This document shows positions 1 through 5,053 of a stretch of 5,053 nt of DNA, piece after piece. Under the pieces are notes generated by a model that worked only from the letters and a program-made list of their open reading frames with translations, was not told where the DNA came from and did no database searches. Position 1 is the first letter of the stretch; each line of letters starts with the position of its first letter. The stretch is from Planctomycetota bacterium. GTDB taxonomy: Bacteria; Planctomycetota; Phycisphaerae; UBA1845. The stretch is from positions 1 through 5,053 of the forward strand of contig JADFHG010000310.1 of the NCBI GenBank assembly GCA_022567365.1, given 5' to 3'. A program made the translations under genes and the position numbers.

Positions 1-859
1 GTGCACAGTTGTCACACTGGTCGCCCACGCCGTCCTCGTCCGCATCTTCCTGCTCGGGGTTTACGGCGTCGGGACAGTTATCGATCGCGTCGGCCACTCC
101 GTCACCATCGGAGTCGTCGATGGCGGGTCCGGGCACGTCGCATGCGCCGTCGCCGTCCGCGTCGGGACCGTCGTTGGCCGGATCGAATGTGCCGGACGTG
201 CAATCGTCGCACGTGTCGCCGTCCGAATCCCCACAAACGAACTTGTTGTTCGGGTCGCTGTCGCACTCGTCGCCAACGCCGTCTCCGTCCTGATCGCCTT
301 GATCGGGGTTGGCAATGTCCTTGCAATTGTCGCCGTCATCACAGATCCCGTCGCCGTCGGCATCATCACCGTCGTTGCCGGGATCGTACGTGCCCGAGCT
401 GCAGTCGTCGCACGTGTCACCGTCCGTATCGGCACACTCATTCGGGTTGTCATCGTCGGAATCACACGCAGCGCCGCGACCGTCCCCGTCAGCATCGATC
501 TGATCCGGGTTCGAGACGCCGGGACAGTTATCGACGTCGTCGCAGACACCGTCGTCGTCCGCGTCGTCGTCACAATCGTCCGGGTCTGGATCGCCACCGC
601 CGCCACCGCCGCCGCCGTCGATCACGCAAATGGGATCCGGATCCGGCGTATTCGGATCGGCGTCGTCGTTGCCGGGATCGAACGTCCCGGAGGAGCAGTC
701 GTCGCACCCATCACCATCGGTGTCGGCACACACGTTGGGATCGTTGTCATCGGTGTCGCACGCGGCCCCGCGACCATCCCCGTCGTCATCGGTTTGATCG
801 GGGTTCGGATCGATCGGACAGTTGTCATCCGCGTCCGGAATCCCGTCATCATCGGTGTC
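1..859 (-). repeat. Composite TSP3 repeat array within the secreted protein
   Basis: The repeats are visible at protein level and partly at DNA level. Three composite units start near residues 260, 356 and 427 (DNA about 859-656, 571-362 and 358-161). Each has a TSP3 core (DNCP...NPDQ.D.DGDG...CD) followed by a C.DTDGD.CDDC.SGT.DP.ND motif. The cysteines are 273/293/303/311/314, 371/391/401/409/412 and 438/458/468/476/479, so their spacing is 20, 10, 8 and 3 in all three units. A fourth TSP3 core (C521, C541) instead runs directly into the next DNC (C544), which is the usual tandem TSP3 pattern, and continues past the edge. Linkers between units differ in length. Confidence 0.9.
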
Positions 860-1636
860 CAGTGGGTTGTTCAAACACGCTTTCGGATCCGGCGTGATCG
901 TCCCCAGCCATACATCAAACGCCCCGTCGCCGTTCAGCAGTGCGAGCAGAGCCGATATGTCGTCGTCGTCAAACGTGCCGCTATGGTCGATGTCCGTGCT
1001 GTAGATCCCGAAGGGCGGAATGGCGGGCGGATTGACAGGCGCGTTGAGATAATCGATCAGCGACAGCACATCGCTCGCAGTCGTGAGGTTGGCCGCGTTC
1101 TCGCCGTTGCTGTTGACGTTTCCGGGATGGGACTTGTATTCGATCTCCGTATCCGAATCGCCACCGTATGACAGCACGTCCGCGAATCCCGCCGTGATCG
1201 GATGGTCCAGGATGATGGTATAGGTTCCACTCTGTTCGTCATACGCGATGCTCACGATCGAGTTCTCGCCGTTGATCGAGCCGCTCACCTCGCAGATGTT
1301 CCAGCACTCGACGTCCAACACCGGGTCTTCGCCTGCATCGTCGAGGACCACTCTGACGACGATCGGACTCTCGGCGCTGCCGATGCCCCTAAGCATACTC
1401 GCGTCGTTCGGATCGTGCGGCTGGCGGGCGTCCACGGTCCCCGGAGCCGGATTAAACGCCGTCAGCGACCCAAGGGGACACGGCGGCACGCCACCCGCCT
1501 GCGCGTTGGCGGTTGCGACCGAAAGTACCGAATACCCGACCGCAAGCGCGAGCGCGAGACCCACGAATCGGTGCGAGTTTGACCCCGACGCCCGAGCGAC
1601 GCCGGCACGTTTACCGTAATTAGACATTTTCAACAT
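1..1636 (-). CDS. Secreted dockerin-like / thrombospondin type 3 repeat protein (C-terminus beyond window)
   Basis: This frame is open from ATG at 1636 to the left edge (545 codons, no stop), so the protein is C-terminally incomplete. Residues 1-23 are basic, 24-41 hydrophobic, and an A-N-A site near 45 fits signal peptidase I, so export is likely. Residues 90-165 look like a small beta-rich domain with a Cys pair (111, 115) that I do not recognise. Residues 171-245 form a paired dockerin-like EF-hand module: GNVNSNGE at 172-179, then a loop with D215, D217, S219 and D226, each followed by a leucine-rich helix. From 260 onward come TSP3 repeats rich in DxDxDG and DNCP, broken by a Gly8 linker (341-348). 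TSP3 repeats bind calcium in other proteins, so a calcium-stabilised extracellular or surface role is inferred. The substrate or partner is unknown. The start at 1636 is preferred over ATG 1627 because of its Shine-Dalgarno site. It is divergent from glnS. Confidence 0.9.
   Translation of the reverse strand, partial: MLKMSNYGKRAGVARASGSNSHRFVGLALALAVGYSVLSVATANAQAGGVPPCPLGSLTAFNPAPGTVDARQPHDPNDASMLRGIGSAESPIVVRVVLDDAGEDPVLDVECWNICEVSGSINGENSIVSIAYDEQSGTYTIILDHPITAGFADVLSYGGDSDTEIEYKSHPGNVNSNGENAANLTTASDVLSLIDYLNAPVNPPAIPPFGIYSTDIDHSGTFDDDDISALLALLNGDGAFDVWLGTITPDPKACLNNPLDTDDDGIPDADDNCPIDPNPDQTDDDGDGRGAACDTDDNDPNVCADTDGDGCDDCSSGTFDPGNDDADPNTPDPDPICVIDGGGGGGGGDPDPDDCDDDADDDGVCDDVDNCPGVSNPDQIDADGDGRGAACDSDDDNPNECADTDGDTCDDCSSGTYDPGNDGDDADGDGICDDGDNCKDIANPDQGDQDGDGVGDECDSDPNNKFVCGDSDGDTCDDCTSGTFDPANDGPDADGDGACDVPGPAIDDSDGDGVADAIDNCPDAVNPEQEDADEDGVGDQCDNCA
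593..616 (-). repeat. GGC/GGT microsatellite encoding a Gly8 linker
   Basis: Eight consecutive glycine codons (six GGC, two GGT) encode residues 341-348 between the first and second composite TSP3 units. It is flanked by Asp/Pro-rich sequence. It is probably a flexible spacer, and as a triplet run it could vary in length between strains without breaking the frame. Confidence 0.75.
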
Positions 1637-1642
1637 CGTAGG

Positions 1643-1653
1643 CTTCTCCCCCC
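1643..1653 (-). promoter_or_regulatory. Ribosome binding site of the TSP3 protein gene
   Basis: On the minus strand GGGGGGAGAAG precedes ATG 1636. The GGAG core (1649-1646) is 9 nt from the start codon, a normal Shine-Dalgarno distance. This favours ATG 1636 over the in-frame ATG at 1627. Confidence 0.7.
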
Positions 1654-1763
1654 ACATTCGACACAACGATCCCTGCGACCGTCCACCCCTCGCCTCTCCA
1701 GAACGGCTACAATTGAAGCCAATCCCGCAAGTGTACTTCTACTCTAGGCCCGAGAGTCGTCCA

Positions 1764-1791
1764 AGTATACCGCAAGCTCGAAATTTGTAAA
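1764..1791 (-). promoter_or_regulatory. Sigma70-like promoter for the TSP3 protein gene
   Basis: On the minus strand TTTACA (1791-1786) and TATACT (1769-1764) are separated by 16 bp, and each hexamer matches the consensus at 5 of 6 positions. Transcription would start near 1757, giving a leader of about 120 nt before ATG 1636. It is the best promoter match I found in the intergenic region. It is a motif match only. Confidence 0.55.
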
Positions 1792-1812
1792 CTCGGACCT
1801 GCCCAAGTCTGA

Positions 1813-1907
1813 CCGGGGTTGCGTACCCGGCGGTGCCCCCCAACCGCCGGGGCGGGCTCCCCTGCGCGGAGCGGGCGCGCCGCATTCCGACGGCATCCAC
1901 CGATGCC
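1813..1907. other. GC-rich cluster of short hairpins
   Basis: Several inverted repeats follow one another. CCGGG 1813-1817 can pair with CCCGG 1826-1830. CCCGGCGGT 1826-1834 pairs perfectly with ACCGCCGGG 1843-1851 across an 8-nt loop; this excludes the first pairing, so the two are alternatives. GCTCC 1856-1860 pairs with GGAGC 1868-1872, and GGCATC 1892-1897 with GATGCC 1902-1907. No T-tract follows, so an ordinary intrinsic terminator is unlikely. It lies just upstream of the TSP3 promoter. It could be a structured RNA, a protein-binding region or GC-rich coincidence. Confidence 0.4.
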
Positions 1908-2434
1908 CGGCACCCCCGTGCATTATGGGCGTGGTGGTCGAGCGCTCAGTTCGGTCCGCAGCCGACGCGCGTCTCCCCACACAGTTCTCCGGACTGCGCG
2001 GACGTCGCAATTCCACCGGACGTCACGGTCCGATACCAACCGCCGAGCGGCAAATCGTCGACTGCCACTTCTCACCAGACAAATGACGGAAGACAAGACG
2101 TTTCGGCCTTGACTAACTGCCTGTTGAAAAAGGGATCTAATCTGTGTGGCACCGGCCGGCCTAAGCGGGTCGGTCCGTTGCCGGCGAAAACATTGGCTGG
2201 AAACCGAGGCCACACCGTTTCAGCCGGACTGCCGAGACAAATGCCATCGGACAAATCTTGTGCGTGAGAATGACGATGGCGACCAAAACGATTGCGGCCA
2301 AGGTGCTGTCGGCTTCACGACCACCGTCGCTGTTCCATGTCGTTGGTCATGCGCGGAGAGAGGCAGGCGAATCGGCATGGCCGGTGTTCGCGACCCAAGT
2401 GACGGCGCGCGGCGTTTCGAGTACAAAGATCCAC

Positions 2435-4129
2435 ATGAGTGAAAACCGCAATAAGAAATCCCTCAACTTCATCGAGGAGATCATCGAGACCGACCGGGCG
2501 GCGGGCAAGCACCACGGGCGAGTCCACACACGCTTCCCGCCGGAGCCCAACGGCTATCTGCACGTCGGTCACGCCAAGAGCATATGCCTGAATTTCGGCC
2601 TTGCGCAAAAGTACGGCGGCAAGTGCAACCTTCGCTTCGACGACACCAATCCGGTCAAGGAAGAACAGGAATACGTCGATTCGATCATCGAGGACATCAA
2701 GTGGCTCGGTTGGGATTGGGAAGACCGGCTTCTGTTTGCGTCCGATTACTTCGAGCGCATGTATGAATTGGGCGTGCAGCTCGTCCGCGCAGGCAAGGCC
2801 TACGTCTGCGACCTGTCGGCCGAGGAGACCGGCCTATACCGCGGCACGCTGACGAAGCCTGGTGAGGGAAGCCCGTTTCGCAGCCGATCGGTCGATGAAA
2901 ACCTCGACTTGTTCGAGCGGATGCGAAAGGGCGAGTTCCCGGACGGCTCGCGGACGCTGCGGGCGAAGATCGACGTGGCGTCGCCCAACATGAACCTCCG
3001 CGATCCGGTCATGTATCGCATCCTGCACGCCCCGCACCACCGGACGGGCGACACGTGGTGCATCTACCCGATGTACGACTGGGCGCACGGATTGGAGGAC
3101 TCGATCGAGGGAATCACTCATTCGATCTGCACGCTCGAGTTCGAGGATCACCGCCCGCTCTACGATTGGTTCCTCGACGCGCTGGACGTGTTCCATCCCC
3201 AACAGATCGAGTTCGCTCGGCTCGAACTGGCGTACGTGGTCTTGAGCAAGAGGAGATTGCTCGAATTGGTGGAGGAGAAGCACGTCTCGGGTTGGGACGA
3301 CCCGCGGATGCCGACGATCTCGGGCATGCGCCGCCGAGGCTATACACCCGAGTCCATTCGAGACTTCTGCGAGCGGATCGGCGTGGCCAAGTTCAACACA
3401 CGCGTCGACATGGCACTGCTCGAATTCTGCGTCCGCGCGCACCTCAACAAGACGTCGCCTCGGGTCATGGGTGTTCTCGATCCGCTCCGCCTGGTGATCG
3501 ACAACTACCCGGAGGAAAAGGAGGAGCAGCTCGACGCCGTCAACAACCCCGAGGACGAAAGCGCCGGTACGCGCAAGGTGCCGTTCTCTCGAGTGCTATA
3601 CATCGAGAAGAACGACTTTCTCGAGGATCCGCCGAGGAAGTTCCACCGCCTCACCACTGGTCGGGAGGTGCGCCTGCGATATGCATATTTCATCACGTGT
3701 ACGAAGGTGATCAAGGACGAGAACGGCAACGTCGTCGAACTTCGCTGCACGTACGACCCGAACACGCGCGGCGGGGACGCCCCCGACGGACGCAAGGTCA
3801 AGGGAACGATCCACTGGGTCTCCGCGGCGCACGCCGTTGATGCCGAGGTTCGCCTGTACGACCGACTCTTCACGATCGAGAATCCGTTGGGCGACAAGGA
3901 CGGCGCGGACTACAGGACTTTTCTCAACCCGAACTCACTCGAGGTGCTCCGGTCCTGCAAGGTCGAACCGAGCCTGACGGGCGCCGAGCCCGGCACGCGC
4001 GTGCAGTTCGAGCGGCATGGGTATTTCTGCGTCGATATCAACGACTCCGCGCCCGGCGCGCTGGTGTTCAATCGAACAGTCGCCCTGCGGGACTCATGGG
4101 CGAAGATCGAAAAAAAGCGCAAGAGGTAG
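2435..4129 (+). CDS. glnS: Glutaminyl-tRNA synthetase
   Basis: This cytoplasmic class I aminoacyl-tRNA synthetase attaches glutamine to tRNA-Gln using ATP. The 564-residue product is close to the E. coli enzyme (about 554) and aligns throughout from memory. The N-terminal Rossmann domain has RFPPEPNGYLHVGH (33-46) with the HIGH-type signature HVGH at 43-46, then LRFDDTNP (66-73). EGITHSICTLEF is at 225-236, the KMSKS-type loop is VLSKR (269-273), and GWDDPRMP follows at 286-293. The C-terminal beta-barrel anticodon-binding region contains GRKVKGTIHWVSAA (452-465) and ends with FNRTV.LRDSWAK. These signatures separate GlnRS from the related GluRS. ATG 2435 is chosen because its N-terminus (MSENRNKKSLNFIEEII) matches the family, although no clear Shine-Dalgarno site precedes it. 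The frame stays open upstream to TTG 2258. The C-terminus ends in a basic KKRKR tail. Confidence 0.97.
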   Translation: MSENRNKKSLNFIEEIIETDRAAGKHHGRVHTRFPPEPNGYLHVGHAKSICLNFGLAQKYGGKCNLRFDDTNPVKEEQEYVDSIIEDIKWLGWDWEDRLLFASDYFERMYELGVQLVRAGKAYVCDLSAEETGLYRGTLTKPGEGSPFRSRSVDENLDLFERMRKGEFPDGSRTLRAKIDVASPNMNLRDPVMYRILHAPHHRTGDTWCIYPMYDWAHGLEDSIEGITHSICTLEFEDHRPLYDWFLDALDVFHPQQIEFARLELAYVVLSKRRLLELVEEKHVSGWDDPRMPTISGMRRRGYTPESIRDFCERIGVAKFNTRVDMALLEFCVRAHLNKTSPRVMGVLDPLRLVIDNYPEEKEEQLDAVNNPEDESAGTRKVPFSRVLYIEKNDFLEDPPRKFHRLTTGREVRLRYAYFITCTKVIKDENGNVVELRCTYDPNTRGGDAPDGRKVKGTIHWVSAAHAVDAEVRLYDRLFTIENPLGDKDGADYRTFLNPNSLEVLRSCKVEPSLTGAEPGTRVQFERHGYFCVDINDSAPGALVFNRTVALRDSWAKIEKKRKR

Positions 4130-4209
4130 CGGCGGAAGGTACGGTCAGCCCACCGCCAGGTGCGATCACCGCAGCGGCGGGCGCGCCTGAGGCTCGGGCC
4201 GTACTGACG

Positions 4210-4215
4210 AAAGGA
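4210..4215 (+). promoter_or_regulatory. Ribosome binding site of the ABM-fold gene
   Basis: AAAGGA lies 11 nt upstream of ATG 4227, slightly long but acceptable for a Shine-Dalgarno site. It supports this start. Confidence 0.5.
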
Positions 4216-4226
4216 TCTGGTGTCGA

Positions 4227-4553
4227 ATGGTCGATACCCCGGACGGCGCATACTACGCGGTGATCTTCTCCGCCAAACGCACGAACCGCGACGAACCGCA
4301 GTACGATGAGATGGTCCAACGCATGCTCGCCTTGGCGACGCAGCAGCCCGGGTTCATCGGCTTCGAGAGCACGCACGGTGCGGAGGGATTCGAAATCACC
4401 GTTTCCTACTGGCGGGACATCCCATCGATTCGTGGTTGGCGGCAACACGCGGACCATTTGGTCGCACAAGCCAAGGGGCGATCAACGTGGTATGAACGGT
4501 ATCGCGTGCGCGTCTGTCGCGTGGAGCAGACCTACGGATTCCAAGGTCTATAG
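4227..4553 (+). CDS. ABM-fold (antibiotic biosynthesis monooxygenase family) small protein
   Basis: The 108-residue protein resembles the stand-alone ABM-domain proteins of the dimeric ferredoxin-like fold. It has an early beta strand (YYAVIFSAKR), a helix (DEMVQRMLALATQQ), the characteristic PGFIGFES turn and strand, ITVSYWRD at about 56-63, and a helix with IRGWRQHADHLVAQAKGR. It ends in WYERYRVRVCRVEQTYGF, the usual tail of this subfamily. There is no signal peptide or membrane segment, so it should be cytoplasmic. ABM proteins include cofactor-free oxygenases and haem-degrading enzymes, but most of this type have no known substrate and the name does not prove antibiotic synthesis. It starts 97 bp after glnS on the same strand, so co-transcription is plausible. 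An imperfect inverted repeat in the gap (GTACGG 4139-4144 with CCGTAC 4199-4204) is too weak to call a terminator. Confidence 0.85.
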   Translation: MVDTPDGAYYAVIFSAKRTNRDEPQYDEMVQRMLALATQQPGFIGFESTHGAEGFEITVSYWRDIPSIRGWRQHADHLVAQAKGRSTWYERYRVRVCRVEQTYGFQGL

Positions 4554-4575
4554 GCCTGTGGAAACACCCCCGGTA

Positions 4576-4650
4576 GCGTCCGCCCCCTGTGGCGGAGATG
4601 ACTTTTCAAACCGCCATCGCCGCCCTACGTCCGCCGCAGGGGGCGGACGC
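4576..4650. repeat. 21-bp inverted repeat between convergent genes (REP-like or bidirectional terminator)
   Basis: The arm 4576-4596 pairs with 4630-4650 over 21 positions, with 20 Watson-Crick pairs and one G-T pair (4590 with 4636), around a 33-nt loop. Each arm also contains its own short hairpin: TCCGCC 4579-4584 with GGCGGA 4591-4596, and TCCGCC 4630-4635 with GGCGGA 4642-4647, each with a 6-nt loop. Two inverted copies of a palindromic unit resemble paired REP elements. The position, 22 bp past the plus-strand stop and 21 bp past the minus-strand stop, would also suit transcript-end protection or bidirectional termination. There is no T-tract on either side, so canonical intrinsic termination is not shown. 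Confidence 0.8.
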
Positions 4651-4671
4651 CACGAAACCGCCGACAACCGT

Positions 4672-5053
4672 CTAGCGACTCCCGATCTCGACAAACTCGA
4701 GACGGTCCGAATCCGTATCGAGCATCGCAACCGTGTGGACGCGCGCACGATGGAGCGCGCCGGGGTTGATGAAACGCACTTCGCCGACGCGATCGTCGCG
4801 CGTTTCGTGGGTGTGGCCGTGAAGGACGTAATCGACGCCCAGCGATCGCGCGTTTGCGTGAAAGGAGTGCTCATGACCATGGAACACCGCGAATCGTTTG
4901 TGATCCAGTTCGACGACCGTCGGCACGGCCGTCGGAAGCGTGAAGCCCGCGGATTGAAGAAATGCATTCAGTCCGACGTCGGGTTCGTCCGTGTTGCCCC
5001 ACACGCACGTAATCGCCTTCCCCGTCAGTTCTTCGAACACCTCCACACCACCC
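4672..5053 (-). CDS. YfcE-type metallophosphoesterase (N-terminus beyond window)
   Basis: The frame is open from the right edge to a TAG at 4674-4672, giving 126 visible C-terminal residues. Members of this calcineurin-like phosphoesterase family are usually about 155-185 residues and begin with a D-x-H metal motif and a GD motif. Both are missing here, which fits truncation by the window edge, so the in-frame GTG at 5046 is probably internal. Visible metal-site motifs, numbered from the first visible residue, are GNTD (19-22), FHGHEHS (57-63) and HGHTHE (78-83), followed by INPGA (95-99). The family hydrolyses phosphodiesters or phosphomonoesters with two divalent metals, often Mn in vitro. 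The physiological substrate is unknown. It is convergent with the ABM-fold gene, and its promoter lies outside the window. Confidence 0.9.
   Translation of the reverse strand, partial: GGVEVFEELTGKAITCVWGNTDEPDVGLNAFLQSAGFTLPTAVPTVVELDHKRFAVFHGHEHSFHANARSLGVDYVLHGHTHETRDDRVGEVRFINPGALHRARVHTVAMLDTDSDRLEFVEIGSR

Larger units (their letters stand above)
1637..2434. other. Intergenic region between divergent genes, no convincing gene
   Basis: This stretch of about 800 bp separates the start of the TSP3 gene from the start of glnS. It holds the TSP3 promoter and ribosome binding site, a hairpin-rich GC block (1813-1907), and CTGTTGAAAAAGGGATC (2121-2137), which resembles short motifs seen near insertion-sequence ends. 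Open frames of 60-144 codons occur on both strands, but they overlap each other, look Arg/Pro/Ser-rich and low in complexity, and show no recognisable domain. No tRNA, rRNA or known riboswitch pattern was recognised. No good sigma70 promoter was found for glnS: TTGACT (2109-2114) and TCTAAT (2136-2141) are individually good but 21 bp apart. Confidence 0.6.

Noticed and set aside
1..897. Long plus-strand open frame encoding an Arg/His-rich protein
   Set aside because: It is the antisense shadow of the Asp/Gly/Asn-rich TSP3 codons. It has no domain and extremely biased composition.
299..1171. Plus-strand open frame of 290 codons, Val/Ile-rich
   Set aside because: GAC and GAT codons of the minus-strand gene read as GTC and ATC in reverse, giving artificial Val/Ile runs. 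The minus-strand frame has a signal peptide, RBS and recognisable domains.
2109..2141. Possible glnS promoter TTGACT ... TCTAAT
   Set aside because: Both hexamers are good but the 21-bp spacing is outside the usual 15-19 bp range, so it is not listed as a feature.
1923..2213. Minus-strand open frame of 96 codons in the intergenic region
   Set aside because: The sequence is Arg-rich with no motif, and GC-rich DNA gives such frames by chance.
1833..2267. Plus-strand open frame of 144 codons in the intergenic region
   Set aside because: It has no recognisable domain, no Shine-Dalgarno site and Pro/Ser/Arg-rich low-complexity sequence. It overlaps other equally poor frames.
2243..2280. GCCATCG/CGATGGC inverted repeat upstream of glnS
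   Set aside because: A 7-bp stem with a 24-nt loop is expected by chance in GC-rich DNA and no regulator is suggested.
2834..3442. Minus-strand open frame of 202 codons inside glnS
   Set aside because: It is antisense to well-conserved GlnRS codons and has no domain, so it is a shadow.
3055..3840. Plus-strand open frame of 261 codons inside glnS
   Set aside because: It is an Arg/Gly-rich out-of-frame shadow of glnS.
4110..4116. A7 run near the 3' end of glnS as a programmed slippage site
   Set aside because: It lies just before the stop in the basic tail. Without a downstream signal or a meaningful alternative product it is most simply Lys codons.
4139..4204. Imperfect inverted repeat between glnS and the ABM-fold gene as a terminator
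   Set aside because: Only 6 bp pair cleanly, the loop is long, there is no T-tract, and competing pairings exist.

Overview
The window looks like chromosomal DNA of a GC-rich bacterium, most likely a planctomycete or close relative. This is inferred from the left-hand gene: a secreted protein with a paired dockerin-like EF-hand module followed by thrombospondin type 3 (TSP3) calcium-binding repeats, an architecture I associate with Planctomycetota. The window has no rRNA, tRNA, CRISPR array, transposase or phage gene, and no multi-gene accessory system can be seen.

Layout. Positions 1-1636 (minus strand) hold the first 545 codons of a secreted, very acidic, repeat-rich protein whose C-terminus lies beyond the left edge. 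It has a good Shine-Dalgarno site and a sigma70-like promoter about 130 bp upstream. Positions 1637-2434 are an intergenic stretch of about 800 bp between divergent genes. It carries that promoter, a GC-rich cluster of small hairpins (1813-1907) and a short motif resembling a mobile-element end, but no convincing gene. Positions 2435-4129 (plus) encode a full-length glutaminyl-tRNA synthetase (glnS). It is followed after 97 bp by a small ABM-fold protein (4227-4553, plus), probably co-transcribed. A strong 21-bp inverted repeat (4576-4650) lies between this gene and a convergent metallophosphoesterase of the YfcE type (4672-5053, minus), whose N-terminus is cut off by the right edge.

The genes do not form an obvious pathway. 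glnS is housekeeping, the ABM protein and phosphoesterase are small cytoplasmic enzymes, and the TSP3 protein is extracellular. The most unusual content is the composite TSP3 architecture, with an exactly conserved cysteine spacing in three composite units, and the nested inverted repeat at 4576-4650. I found no clear evidence for an undescribed multi-gene system.
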